A stretch of DNA of 64,000 bases. It comes from Isoetes taiwanensis. Its lineage: Eukaryota > Streptophyta > Lycopodiopsida > Isoetales > Isoetaceae. Shown here in pieces: positions 11,159-24,020 of the stretch (its first letter is position 1; every line of letters starts with the position of its first letter). Below the pieces are notes generated by a model. That model worked only from the letters and a program-made list of their open reading frames with translations. It did not search any database and was not told the origin of the DNA. Both the position numbers and the translations under genes were made by a program. The DNA lies in the NCBI GenBank assembly GCA_021234155.1, contig JAJEKV010000002.1, forward strand, positions 26,529,299 to 26,593,298, given 5' to 3'.

Positions 11159-12370
11159 AAGCGAACCGCCACGTGTCCGGAGTTCAGTGGCGAAAACTTC
11201 AGTGGCGCCGCACTTCACTCGGCTCCCGCTTCGTGGCGGCGCCGCTGAAAGTTTCCATCGCGAAACCCCCCGTCCGGTTTCTGTTACTTAGAAATAATTC
11301 TTGACTTTGTAAAAACGCAACTTTCGGGCAACGTTTTTGTTGGAGGGGTTATAACCCTTTTGTTGTAGGGGGTTATAACCCCTTGATTTAATTTGGACGT
11401 AATATTCTATAGAATATTTTATGATATTCTAAATACATGGCTGGGATTGTCTGGGATTTGTTGGCAGGGTTTGTCACACTTATTACAATTAGACAGTAGA
11501 GATTATTTAGGATTTTCCTGGTAAGTAAGTAGATCTTGCTCTTCTGTGAGTCTAACCTCTGAAAGCAAATGCTCGTATATCCTAGAGTTTAAGGGCTCGG
11601 GTCAATGGCTGGTTGAAAGGCTCACCTACAACATTCTAGACTCTCTAAGCAAGGGATATGGCTCGGGAAGTGTTAATAGAGACATATAGCCTTCAAGTCT
11701 ATGGCCACCAGGACATGTGGTCTGGCATGAACTGAGCTTTGTTTTACAAAGCCTTCATGATGTTTGGGACATACTCTAAGATCCTAACAAAGGTTGATTT
11801 GGGTGCGGGAAAGGGGGTTTCCAAAACTCTACACATGGAGTGACTTGGGCGGCTCTAGATTCTAGCTCCTTTGTAGATATCCTGATAATAGGGAGTGTCA
11901 ATGAGGCAGCTAAATCAAACTTTATTGGAAAGAAAACAGAATTAGGTCAAGGTTTACGCCTTTGGCATGAGCGGAGGTGATGTGCCAACACTTCCGCTTG
12001 GGTTGGTATGCTGAGGGTCTAGATGACTATAACAAAGGGATGTTCTTGAGCACTTCTATCTAGGAGAAAGGCATTATCATCGAGCTGAGAGCAAGATTCG
12101 TGAGGTTTTAATGGGGGTATGCTTCTATTTATAAACAAACTCTAGTTTTGAAACTTTTAAAGTTTGAGCAATTTTGATCATTTTGAGGTCATAAATAAGT
12201 TCTAGACTGTCTAATGGTCCTAGAATTTGTAGAATGCCACTTTACCGAAAAAGGATTTAGATCTTTATTTAGCAAAGCTAGACTATTCACTAGATTAATA
12301 GTTGTTGTGATTGGTCATTGCCTCGCTTATTTGCTCTTATGGCTATAAATATCTTTTCGGGATAAACCTT
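11159..12370. other. Gap, no gene recognised
   Basis: No protein motif seen on either strand. A small palindromic tract GGGGTTATAACCC occurs twice near 11346-11385. Confidence 0.35.
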
Positions 12371-12373
12371 TGG

Positions 12374-12556
12374 AGCGCAGTAAATATCGGACGCTGACAT
12401 GTTATACCCACGGGCATATCCGTGGTATATCCGTGTGTTTGACATGTTATAGCCACGCCCAAAAAAAATTACACGGCGTTTTTGTGGACTTAGCGGATTT
12501 TTTGCCATTTAAGGCTGGGTATAACATGTCAGCGTCCGACATTTACCGCGATGGGC
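12374..12556. repeat. Short foldback element
   Basis: Sequence starting at about 12374 (CGCAGTAAATATCGG then ACGCTGACATGTTATACCCA) is repeated in inverse orientation ending at about 12552, giving arms of about 35 bp with two or three mismatches. A third copy of the inner GACATGTTATA motif lies between the arms. The whole is under 190 bp, the size of a MITE. No target duplication was identified with confidence. Confidence 0.6.
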
Positions 12557-12596
12557 TTTACTTCCCCTACGATACATCAAAGGGTGAGCTTTTGTT

Positions 12597-12821
12597 GTGA
12601 TGGGCAGACGGAAAACAGAGGGAATGAGTGTTGAGGAGAGAGAGAAGAAAGATAAGTTAAATGAAAAGCGTCGTAGGAAGTATGCTGAGTTGCCTAGGAC
12701 AAAGAAAAATGAACTGAGACAAAAATGCCGAGAGTACGCAAGCAAACGTAGAAAAATGAATCATGAGCACTCCAATGTAGGAAAGAGTAGAGGGGCCAGT
12801 CCGCAATCATGTGGCAGGTGA
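12597..12821 (+). CDS. Short Arg/Lys-rich ORF, possible Helitron-type N-terminus
   Basis: A 74-residue frame rich in charged residues (EKRRRKYAELPRTKKNELRQ). The pattern of R-R-x-Y-A-x-L-P followed by a charged helix is reminiscent of the N-termini of some plant Helitron helicase-like proteins, but no Rep or helicase motif follows. It could equally be a chance open frame. Confidence 0.25.
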   Translation: MMGRRKTEGMSVEEREKKDKLNEKRRRKYAELPRTKKNELRQKCREYASKRRKMNHEHSNVGKSRGASPQSCGR

Positions 12822-15660
12822 ACGATGGGATGATGGCTCCATTTCGACGATTATGGGTCGGTTGGCCATGGCAGCGATAAAGCAACTGCTCCGACGATTA
12901 CCTCCACAACCAAAGGCTGGCTAGGCCTCTGCTAGTTCTGTTCCAACTTTTCCCAGGTAGGCAACGATGTCACGTTGGTCTATAGTTTATTTTCTCATCT
13001 AGTAATAGTTCTTCATTTGCAGGTGCAACAAGGCCAAGTTCGTTGAAGCAAGGAAATGCTTGCTCTGCTTGCTGCCATGGTTGTTTTCGAGCAGGATTGC
13101 CATCATCAAAAGCTTCTAAGGTGGTTACGATTCCATATGGCTGTGATTTTGGCATTGATAAACCTTCTCGGATTTTGAGGACTGGCGTGCTCATTTATGT
13201 TGTCAGAAGTTTTGCTTGACTGGCGTGCACATTTCTTAAACCCTGGAAGCTTATATTTGTACAGAATAGCTTTGTCGAACAACAATATTCGGCAACGAAG
13301 ATCTTCGATGGGGCAACTGCTCGTCCTGTGCTTCTAGGTAATATTCTGATGCTGGTGTGGCTGAGGGCGAGTTGTGAGAATCCTGTGCACATAGAATCAC
13401 GGTTCTTTAGAATCCAAGAAAGCTAGCTTCTGGAAGAGATAACTGGTGGGTGCTATAATGTTGACATGCATTAAATCTCGCACTAGTTATTATACGGCGA
13501 TATTCTGCCCATTTTATAAAACTCCTGTAGCCCAATTTGCCTAGGAAGTTTTACTTCAATCTTAGTTATACGACCAACTTTAGCAAGTAATCTAAGTTAT
13601 TTGCACACGTTAGAGGAAGAGCTTCATGATAAGTAGCATGGTTTGTGAGTTAAAAGCTGTTGGACATCAAATATAAGTTTCATCAAATAAAAGTAAGCTA
13701 CATGGTTATTAGTAGTTTTAACATGGTTATGTAGAAGCTATTAACATGTTTCTGCTATATTGTGTTAGATTTATATTGTCTTATTTTAATTTATTGGTCA
13801 TCTAAATCCTCACAAATTGCAAAACTAGCAAAATATTTTTTTGCATAACCATCCATAATCTCATTTGTTTGTGAGGTTTTCATCATTTGTTGTTCTCATC
13901 CATTTTCACTCTAGTGAAGGGTCTTAGAAGGCTGATAGTATTACTTTTGTTCTAATATACACAGGTGTGGTTTGGGCTTATTGAAGTCAACTTGCAGTTG
14001 TAAACCTAAGTTGGTTATCTTCACCTACACAATTGAATGTAAACCTTGGGGTTCATGTTCATTGCTTGAAATCTAATGGCCAAGTACTTAGAGATGATAT
14101 TTCATTCTTTCATCGAAAGCCCACAGCATATATCCTATGTCGATGGTTGGTTATAGTTTGTCTGCTCCAGGCAAGGATTTTCAATGATGTCCAAATTGGA
14201 GATGTATGTGGCGATTGTATCTCCTGATATTTAACTTTTTCAGTATCAAGATGCCCAAATTATGTTAAATGAATCATTTCCTTATATAGGGATGTTCTAA
14301 CGAAGTATAGAAGACATATGCAGTTCATAAATGCTGGAGTAGGAAATTCAAGTTGTGTTCATATTTCTCAATATCATTAATGGACTTGCATTGATGGTTC
14401 TATAGTTTTGGTTAATCAACATTGAAGAAAGTTAGAGATTGCTTCCCATAACATGAGGATGCACTTTTATACAATACTAGATCTGACAGGCCTTACATTC
14501 TACAACATCTTGCAACTTTAACCATCTAACTGCTCCTCATCTCATAAGGATGCACTTTTAGACAATACTAGATCACCAACCTTGCGGCTTTAAAGCATTT
14601 TGAAACTTTACGCACTTGTAAGTTTCTTGTGGCTAATTCTGGCCATAATACAAATGACAGCCAATTTTGTATTACACTTGCTCCAACACCATGGTTGCAT
14701 GATACATCTTTGGACCTGGACTGTCGTTTTAAGGTAAAAAATTAGTCTCATTGAAGGAATGAATCTTTTTTTCTTTTCAGGTAAACATACTATATTTGGA
14801 AGGGTATCCAAGAGTATGGAGGTAGCGAAGCGCCTAAATGTGCAGACAGATAAAAATGACAGGTATACATATAATGAGTATTACATCCAATTCCTACAAT
14901 ATTTTCTGTCTAATGTTTGATCTTTTTTCACATATTCTATTCTATTCTTGATGTAAAAATATCGAGAACAACAGTATATAACTGATGGAGTTATTTAGGG
15001 ACAATGTTAAAATGTCAAGGCTGAGAATAGTCCTTCTCTATTGCAAATAATAGTATTTGTTGGAAAAGCCCCAAGCATAGTATTACATTTGTAGAATTGA
15101 TATCATTAGAGATATATGTTACTTTGATCATGACGATGTTCACATCAGATACAAGACCATTATTGATTGCAGTTGTCTAGTAGCTGTCTTCATTGTAGAA
15201 ATTCAAGGTCTTCTACGAATTCAAAAGGCAGAACGATTGAGCACATTATATGTATTTGAATTCCATGTACGCTAAAATGGTATGCATAGTCAAACCTCAT
15301 TGACTGTATATGGTCTTTGTAGTATGGGGATAATACTGGACTTGTGCGAACTTGAATGTAACTATTTTGAGGCATGTAGATAGTTTATTAAGGTTTTCTG
15401 AAATAACGTGTAAACATTGTGAAAGGTTTTGGACCTAACATTTCCTTTCAATGGGATTTTGTGAAGAATCTTAGATTGTTGACATTCTGTCTAAATTTCC
15501 ATATTCGTGTTATAAGATATTACATTTGCACTCCTCATATAATCTGTAAAGACAAAGAATGTTGCCAACAAACACAACCGCCCAGACTAAAAAAGGTCGG
15601 ACACACAAAACGAGAAACAAGAAAACACACTCCGCTGGAGGGCAACCCATTGTGCGCAGC
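12822..15660. other. Gap, no gene recognised
   Basis: AT-rich, with only short open frames and no recognisable motifs. A roughly 40-bp segment containing GGATGCACTTTTA and ACAATACTAGATC occurs twice at about 14457-14510 and 14547-14580. Confidence 0.35.
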
Positions 15661-15838
15661 ACCTTGTTTTTTTTTTAAGGACGAACAAAAAGTTTATTAA
15701 TCAACAAGAATAAGTACAAAATGAATATTTCTCATCTAGTTGTGTAAGCACAAGAGAGTGCCACTAGAACACGAGCCGAGGCACTATGTTCTTACTCCAT
15801 ACTAGATAAGTAAAAGGAGATATGACTCCTGAAAGGGA

Positions 15839-16252
15839 CTAACCGCATTGGACTTGTAAGGAAGTCAAATCAGAGGCGACCACTAGAATCTCAGGAGAAT
15901 TTGAAGTTGTATCATAGGCCTGCGGCAAGGCAATATTATCTTCGACCAAATCAGCCCACTGAAGCGGAGCAAAGCGACCATATGCAAACAGGAGGGACAT
16001 AATCATGTAGAGCAAGTGCTGAGGAGAGCTAAGATGCAGAGGTATTAGAACCTTTAGCTGACTTTCGAGGTTGACAAGAGCATGTGGATGTTCGGGTGGA
16101 GGGTGGGCGCCACGACGATCAATATCCATGTACTGCCCACAAGCCTCCTCAACTTGCTCTTGCGATCTCTGAATCTCGTCCAGCCTTTGCCTCTGTTGAC
16201 CTAGTAACTGAGGTGTGGAGCCTACAACTAGAACAGATGTAGAGGAAGTCAC
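15839..16252 (-). CDS. Uncharacterised ORF, 137 aa, possible retro-derived fragment
   Basis: An open frame on the minus strand with a Gln/Glu-rich, probably helical segment (GQQRQRLDEIQRSQEQVEEA) and more open sequence upstream on the same strand to about 16610. A run of T at about 15668-15677 on the plus strand lies downstream of its 3' end, as would a poly(A) tail on the minus strand. I recognise no domain. A gag-like fragment of a retroelement is one possibility; chance is another. Confidence 0.25.
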   Translation of the reverse strand: MTSSTSVLVVGSTPQLLGQQRQRLDEIQRSQEQVEEACGQYMDIDRRGAHPPPEHPHALVNLESQLKVLIPLHLSSPQHLLYMIMSLLFAYGRFAPLQWADLVEDNIALPQAYDTTSNSPEILVVASDLTSLQVQCG

Positions 16253-16619
16253 AAGGGATGAGAGACATCTACTGAAGAAGGATCAAAGCTAGGAGCTGGA
16301 GTTGCAGCAGACGCCACTTGAGGAACCTACTGGTAAGACTTATGATATTAAGAAAAGAGAGGGGCCTCAAAGAACATGATCGCCAACTCTAGACCATTTA
16401 ATAGTCATGGCTTAAAAAGAAAGAACATGGGCCCACTCTGAACAACAATTGTCTGAAGCGGATCACGATGAATGGGTTGTGCTACACAAATCTTAGTAAT
16501 GCCATTGGTTATAGCATGTTGTAAATGAAGTCCAATTTCGTTAACAATAGCAAAAATGAACTCAAAATCATGAAACTCTAATCCGATCGGATTTTTGTTC
16601 TTCAAGTTTTGTTACATGT

Positions 16620-17840
16620 AATTTTTGCTGTTTCGGATTCCTTCACCGTAGAAATGGCTTCAATCAATCCTGAATCTCATGCATAAGAACCCTAATCTTG
16701 CCTAATTCGATTTGTTTTTGCAAAATAGCGCTGACTTGGCGGTGGCCATGATCTTGGTCAGGGGGAATCCCCTAGCCAGGAAATTCATCCGCGCCCAGAA
16801 AACTTTGTGTTTTGGGCGTTCTGATGTGATAAGAATTGTGTTTGGCCATGCGAAATGGCATACTACATATGAGTCCTACCTTTTTGAAAACTTGGCTAGA
16901 CGAAGGTGTGATTTCACCCTTATGTTTCAAATATATATGTATTGCTAGCTGTTGATTTGAAGACAAAGCTTCAATTCTTTACCAAGATTTTTTTCAATAG
17001 TATTGCATCATTCAACTTATGCATACCAATTTGTCATTGACTCATGCAAGGTTAGATGGGATCTCGGGTTAACTGGAAGGTTATGTTCCCTCATTCACTT
17101 TATATTGCATGCCCTCAAGAGGACTTGTTGTGAGAGGAACCTTCGTTTAGACGCATTTTTTATGTTCGACTTTAGAAGCAAAACCCCTACAATTCAGATG
17201 TGAGGTGGCTAGATGTAAATTTACAATTGCTTATGCCAATGAAGCCATAGAAACTGGCATGTTATAACCAACTCTTATGTGACTATAGATTAAAAAAAAA
17301 AACATCCTTTAGTTAGACAAGAAGATCCAAACATAGAGCCACACATGAAAAAGACGTGAAGTAAGTGTAAGACATGGGGAAAAGAAAAAGTGTTGCCTAC
17401 ACGAACTGCTGAATTATTTTAAGCCTGTGGCTATAAATGCGCATCTTAGAAGTTATATCCATAGTTCTAACGAGGAGGAATATTCAAGATCCATTAATGG
17501 GTATGGATGGGGCAATTTTTACAGAAAAACATGGCCTGGTCAACAGCAAGCAATAAAGGAATTTTCCAAAAAAAAAAAAGGACTTATTGAAAAGGGTAAA
17601 TAAAGGTCCGGCGAAAGGCTTCAGAATTTAGATGAAGTAGAGCTTCTTCGTCGGGGCATTGGCGGGTACATTCACTTCAACAGCATCTAGAGGCAACTCC
17701 GGAACCTTGATTTCTGGTGTTTATTCTCTTTTCTTATTCCCCCCCTTTTTTGATTTGCACATTGCATTCCATTGCAATATTTCTTGTAGTGATCTCGTAC
17801 CCTCCAAAGTCTCGTAGATAATCCAGAAATTTATTCGTAA
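16620..17840. other. Gap before the AFG1-like gene
   Basis: No gene seen. The last few hundred bases (about 17560-17840) should include the promoter and 5' untranslated region of the gene starting at 17841; a clear TATA box was not identified. Confidence 0.3.
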
Positions 17841-20800
17841 ATGACCCTTAAGGGATCACGGATTTTGTTGAGAACATTACGAAGAAAGACAGGGTTTGGC
17901 GCTGGGGCAACAAATATATTGCCTGATAAGTATTTTGCCATTGGGAATGCTATATTATTTCACAGCAGTAGACATGTAGCCAGACGCTCCTTTGTACTGA
18001 ATAATGCTGAAGACATAAGGCCTTTTGGAGACCCACAGCATGTTTCAGCTCAGATCAGAGGTTTACAGATCTCAACGTCTGCCGCGAGCGAAGGTAGAGG
18101 TATGATATATATTCTAGCGGTGTATTAATCGGAGATTAACTATCTGCATCTGAACATGCAGAGGCAGAGACAGACGCTGGAAATGCTGAGGAGCAAGCCG
18201 GTCCACTTGTTGAGTATGAGAGAAAAATAACTTCGGGATATTTATTACCAGGAGATAGGAATCAGGTAATCATTTTAATCAATTGCTTGCAAATAAATTA
18301 AACACAGACATTGGATAAAAAACTTAGAAGCAGGAACCAAACCTATGTTAATTTTCTCTTAAAGATGCCATTTTGTCGACTATTTGGGCGTGCTGATGTA
18401 GAAAGTTTCAATTTCATAAAAAACTGATTCGTAAATATCTACCCAGGATGATCACCTCTGTTACTAAACTATTGTTATTAGTTCTCGCTGTAATGTAAAA
18501 TGATCAACGTCTGTTATGCTGTTATTGTACTATTATTACTAGCTCTCAATTGCTACTGAAGGTTTTGGATGAAAAACTGATTTCTTATTCTCTTCTGTTT
18601 TGGCATTGCCTAGGAAGATGCACTAAGGGTTCTGCAATCTCTTCATGACAAGCTCCAATCCGTAGCCAGTAATGGGAGATTAGATACAGAGATTATTCTT
18701 GAAAGCTCTCAAGAAAGGTTGCATAGCAAGTTACCCTTTAATGAAATTTGGCTTTCAATTGCGTGAAAATGTCATCATTGTTTTTTGTTTCAGGACAGGA
18801 GGTTGGCTATGGTCACAAATTTTCTCTAGAGGACAGTCAGATTCACAAACCCCACCAATCAAAGGCCTTTATTTGTATGGTGGCGTGGGTACAGGAAAGA
18901 CAATGTTGATGGACATGTTCTATGAGGAACTGTAAGTCATTTTTCTAGTCTTGGGCTTTTATCTTGTGGTCATAAAGCATAATGAAGTTATGTTGGGGAA
19001 ATTGGATCATTGTGTCTAGGGTTAAACTGTGACACCAATCCCAAAACTGGAAGAAAATAATATTAAAATTATGGCTGTTGGAGTAAAACATCGATAATTT
19101 GCAGATCTGATTAACATCATCTGCAGAACCTTGCAGGCCGGATACTTGGTCTAAGACAAGGAAGCATTTTCACGATTTCATGTTAAATGTTCACAGTCGT
19201 TTGCAAGTAAGTTATTTTGACAAAATAAGTGACATTTTAAAGTTTTAAATCAGGTCCTTTTGCACATTGTTTGTTAACTGTTTATGATCTGTCATGCATG
19301 GTTTAGATAATGGCAACCAATGCCTAATGTGACATCAATTATGTATATGTAAGCTAATACAATGTTGTATTGCATTCATTTTGTCTCAGAGATATAAGGG
19401 GATGGCCGATCCTTTGGCTGTTGTTGCAGATGAGCTTTCAAAAGTGGCAGCAATATTGTGTCTTGATGAATTCATGGTATGTTACATGAGACTTTGAGTC
19501 CAAATATATATATCTGTATAATGTTTGTTAATTATTTTCGACAATATCAGGTGACTGATGTTGCTGATGCTCTCATATTGAATCGGCTGTTCGGCTACTT
19601 ATGGAAACGAGGAATTGTGGGTGTCTATGCTTTGCATGGTTGGTTTGAGTCCATGTGCGCATCCTTACAAGTGCTTATCATTGTTTTCCCTGCAGGTTTT
19701 AGTATGTACTTCAAACAGGGCTCCAGATCAACTATACGAAGGAGGGTTGCAGAGAGACCACTTTCTACCCTTTATTGATATGCTGAAAGTAAGTAGCATG
19801 GTAGTTTTCTTGTTTTCTAATTTTTTGCTATTTGCATGTTGATTTGACACACGTTGGTTCTAATTAAGAGGAGCTGCATTGTGCACGAAATTGGTTCCAT
19901 AACGGATTATCGTAAGCTCACTGCAGTAAGCTTTGCTAAATTTGCTACCTCATTTGTGCTTTCGCAAATTCAACAAGTTTTATACTTTTGTTTTGAACAC
20001 TTACCTTTAGGCACAAAAGGGATATTAGTTTGTCGGAGATGAGGCAGCAGAACTGCTTAGAGAAAATTTTTATCTGTTGACTGCTGGGAACCAAGTCAAG
20101 CCAGAAACTGTGGAAGTAGTTCGAAAGTTACAGGTTATGATTAAATTACGTTACTGTACATGTTGCAAATATAAGCTAACAGTGCTATATTCAGGTGCCG
20201 GAAGCTGCTGTTGGATGCTGTTTCTTTCCATTCCATGAGCTGTGTGAAATGCCATTAGGAGCAGCGGACTACTTTGGACTCTTCAGTATGTGCTGCTCTA
20301 TCAATGATCTGAGAGTTTTTGTCACAGAACCTTTTTTCTGGATTTAATGTTTCTTGATTCCTTGTAGACAAGTATCATACACTTTTTCTTAAGGGGGTTC
20401 CAGTGTTTGGTTCTCATAACCGAACAGCAGCATACCGATTTGTAACTCTAGTAGATGTACGTGGACTTTCTTTAAAAGGATAAGACACTTTATTACATGG
20501 CCATTTTACTCTTATCATCATTTCAGGTTATGTATGAGCACCGTGCTAGGTTTATATGCTCCGCAGAGGCTGATCCTTTCGAATTATTCCGCCGCATTGT
20601 AACTATTTCTGAGGCACCTAAACGAACATCAGCTCGCGCAAGTCGCAGTGACAATGCAGATATTTGTGTTGATAATGAGCTAGGTTTTTCCAAGGAGCGG
20701 ACTATCAGCAGGTCAGTTAAATGCCATTGCAAGGTTTATTGTAGCATGCTTTTAGACTTACAGTGCAAACCCCAATTTACAGATTGACAGAAATGCAGAG

Positions 20801-20873
20801 CAGGGAGTACATTGAATGCCATGCAACTGTTTATCTGGATAACGCCAACAATAAAACAGTGGAAAAATCATGA
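17841..20873 (+). CDS. AFG1: AFG1-like mitochondrial ATPase, 14 exons, one in-frame TAG
   Basis: AAA-type ATPase of the AFG1/LACE1 family, which helps turn over mitochondrial inner-membrane proteins. Exons: 17841-18099, 18162-18265, 18614-18717, 18794-18931, 19137-19206, 19390-19476, 19551-19616, 19696-19788, 19869-19925, 20011-20133, 20195-20285, 20368-20456, 20527-20711, 20783-20873. All phases agree, giving 518 codons. The basic, Ser/Arg-rich N-terminus fits a mitochondrial targeting peptide. Walker A GGVGTGKT is at residues 185-192 and Walker B LCLDEF near 248. Later family landmarks are TSNRAPDQLYE, ADYFGLF, FGSHNRTAAYRFV and LGFSKERTISRLTEM. Exon 10 reads AQKGY-stop-FVGDEAA: a TAG at 20026-20028 (codon 332) replaces what is normally an aromatic residue. 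With everything else intact, this is either a young pseudogene, an allele or a base error. Confidence 0.9.
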
Positions 20874-22060
20874 CTTCATTATATTCATATTTATTCGTCC
20901 CTACAACTGGGTGTTATAGAGACAATAGTTCTGTCTCCGTAATTATCATTATATCTTTTGTCCCTCAGTATTGTGATTACAGAGGGTACGACTAATAAAT
21001 GAAGCTTTTCACTAAAAGTGAAAATTTATAGCCCATCAGCTCTGAAAACCATTTCTTTTGTGTTTTTATATATGTATGTTGTCAAAGATTGTATTATTGG
21101 TAATATTGGGCGACCATTTCTCGATATAATGAGCCTGGGTATGGGCACTTACTTGGTTAGATCTAGCAGTTTCACGTTTTTAGGAAATTGTGGCCTGTAA
21201 GAAGAGCCATTCAATTTCCCGATGCCAATTACTACATTATGTGCTGTAAGGACAACCTTAGAAATAAGTAATTTTATGAACTATGGCATGTTGATAATTT
21301 GTGTATAAAATAGAAAACTGAAGCAGAATCCACTAGTCCATGCAAAAGGGATGGACAATGCAAAAATCATGACATAGTTCCTTGCAGAAGCAAGCAGAGC
21401 CACATGATTGATAACAATGTCAACAAGCATTGATAAGTGTCCAGTAGTGTTCCTAAAATATGGGCATATTTTTGTGTCAATTATTTCAAGAATATGGCTC
21501 CAAGGGTAATGGCTTCATCAATGGACATATTTTACAATGTTTCCTATGCATATCTTCTATGCATGTGAACACATCTATTAAAAAAAATAAAATAAAAAAA
21601 AATGCTAGGATCGCTTTATGCCATGAGATCAATAAACAAGTGCGGTTTTTAGTTTGGCGCTTCAAAGCCACATTGCCAAATTATTTGCAAGTGGCTCTTG
21701 AACTCTCCTTCGTTCTTCTTCAAATCGAAGGGAAACATTCTAGCTCCGATTCATTGTATTTTGCCTCTTCGGACTACATTAAAGTATTTTGCCAACAATA
21801 GGTGCAACGTCTGTCCTTTTATTGCATAAATATTCCAGGAAAGAACAAATGCCACGTGGCGAGGTGTGATTGGCAGACGCAAATGTTGCAACTATCCTGC
21901 AATTACGTATTAAAAATAGGAGGGCTTTGTTTTTCTGTTGAAATAATTCCTTTATTCAGTATGCCAATTTCTTTCTAAGCAGTTGTATATATTTCTTTGT
22001 AGGCATGCAACATATGCCTATAAAGTTTTTGCAATTTATGTTTTTTGTTTTGCAGTGATG
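20874..22060. other. Gap, no gene recognised
   Basis: AT-rich, with short open frames but no motifs. The 3' untranslated region of the AFG1-like gene must lie at its start. Confidence 0.35.
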
Positions 22061-22084
22061 CAAGCAGGTTGTGCTTAGAACCAA

Positions 22085-22375
22085 TAAGGTTCGACCCATT
22101 GGAGATTCACTGGAAATTGGCCAGTATCTAATTGCAATCTCATTGGAGATTGACTTCGAAAAATCTCATTGGAGATTCTATTTGAAAAATCTCATTGGAG
22201 TATTGAATTTAAAAAATCTCATTGGAGTATTGACTTTGGAAAATCTCATTGGAGATTACTTACTGGAAATTGGCTAGTATACTATTTATAGTCTCACTGG
22301 AGATTCTTGCATTCTCTCATTGGAAATTGTTATACTGGTAATTGGCCATTGGCTAGTGTTTACTGGACATTGGTA
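22085..22375. repeat. CTCATTGGAGATT repeat cluster
   Basis: About eight imperfect copies of AAAATCTCATTGGAGATT and CACTGGAAATTGGC-like units spaced by 15-35 bp. The same motif appears once at about 33140, after the second copy of the neighbouring 580-bp repeat, so it belongs to the same repeat family. Confidence 0.65.
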
Positions 22376-22377
22376 TT

Positions 22378-22956
22378 CAGTTATGTTGTATTTTTGTCAC
22401 ATCAATAAAAATCTCCAACTTTACGAAAGATACTACTACTACAATTGCATATTAAACGAGAGCAAAGCATCTAAATAGGAGCTAAAGGAATATTCCTTGA
22501 AGATTTTCCATTTTATTGAAATAAGTGCTAAGATGGGCTAACTTTTTGAAAAATTAGTTTATGGTCTTTTTTCAGCTCCTTAATGATGTTTTCTTTGCAA
22601 GTACACTACAGTTACTGCATTAAAAATAGCATTCTTGTAGTGGGAAAAAAATTGCATCTTCTCTTTTTTCTTTTGAAAGATTGTATTTTAAGTCGTTGTC
22701 AATGTTAATTAATATTTTAATTTAGAAATTGTTAAGTTATGAACATGTACAAGTAAATATGAAAAGCCCAAGTCGACATTGTATAGGCTATTAACAGATT
22801 ATTCGTATCTATAGCGAAATTTTTTTAAGTCATACAAAATTTCCTTCTGCAATCACATTCACTCGCTTTGTATCTCATAAGTATTATGTGAACATGAAAC
22901 CTTGGCTTCCTACATCTTGTAATCTATGCCTTCCACATAAGCAATATCTATACAGT
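22378..22956 (+). repeat. 580-bp dispersed repeat, copy A
   Basis: Begins CAGTTATGTTGT and ends GCAATATCTATACAGT. A closely similar copy in the same orientation is at 32419-33004. The two differ by substitutions and by a replaced stretch near 22607-22650 / 32645-32710. It contains no ORF and no recognised terminus. Confidence 0.8.
22604..22642. repeat. CACTA-like terminal motif, foldback
   Basis: Reads CACTACAGTTACTGC ... GCATTCTTGTAGTG; on the minus strand it starts CACTACAAGAATGC, very like the end of an En/Spm (CACTA) transposon. It is absent from the matching place in copy B. A partial echo, GTTACTGCATTAAAA, occurs at about 23270. No full element was delimited. Confidence 0.35.
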
Positions 22957-23315
22957 AGGTTTGTCATGTCTGGAATAGGACAAGCGAAACTTGTTAGTAT
23001 TGTACCTATTCCAGAATAGAGGAAAAGTTAAATTTTAAAGCTATTGTGGAACAATTAAGCGAAACTTTTTGGAGCATGTTGTTTATTCTAAAATAGCACA
23101 AGCAGAGGCTTTGGAGCATTTAATTGATTGCAGATTAAGTTTCACTGTTTGCAATGATCCCACTTGAGGTTTCCTAAGAATTTTATATTTTGTATCTTTT
23201 ATAGCATAAATAATATATTAATAAGTAGTAATTTGTAGTTGCACAACCTTAGAGGTATTTTTTAGGAACATTGTTACTGCATTAAAAGACATGGCTCAGG
23301 ATACTTTTACCCTTG

Positions 23316-24020
23316 ATTCGGTGATCCCAGAGATAAATATACCGTCCTCCGGGATCCCGGGTCGCTCTCGACGGGGTCCGTTGGGGAGACCCCGTTCTGA
23401 GGTACGGCACATGCCACGTCGGCCCGGTCCATCCCCGCCGTCCAAACCCCCGTGCAATCGCGGCCGTCCGCGCCTCAGGGATCTCCGCCTCCGGGATCAT
23501 CCACGCGATCCCCTCCTCCGGGATCCCCACGGTCGGCCGGCTGCATGCCAATGCGGGCGCTATCCGCCCGGTGATCCCCTCCTCCGGGATCCCGGCACCC
23601 GGACCTTGGATCCCCCCTCCGGGATCACCAGCGTGGCGATAACGGGCGGGCGCTATCCGCCGAATGATCCCCTCCTCAGGATCCCGGCACCCGGTTGCGG
23701 ATCCCCTCCTCACGGATCACCCGGTAGGTGATAATGGTGGGCGCTATCGCCGAGGGATCCCCTCCTCCCGGATCCCGGGACCCGGGCGTGGATCCCCTCC
23801 TCGGGATCACCCCCGCCTGGGCGATAGCGGCCCGGGCGATATCCGCCCGATGTGGTGATCCCCTCCTCCGGGATCCCCGTCGGGGTGGCGTGGATCCGTG
23901 ACTTGGATCACGTTTCTGGGCGTGGGTAAGCACTGGCCGGCGCTATCGCGTAGGTGATCCCCCTCGGGATCACCCGTCCGGTGAGTGGATCCGTCCTCAG
24001 GGATCATCATCCCGCGGGCA
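23316..24020. repeat. GC-rich GATCCC palindrome array, left (CTCCTCCGGGATCC orientation)
   Basis: Dense imperfect repeats of GATCCCCTCCTCCGGGATCC and related half-sites, with long open frames in several directions that come only from the repetitive composition. The orientation (CTCCTCC) is opposite to that of the arrays at 27.05 and 28.6 kb (GGAGGAG). Confidence 0.75.
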
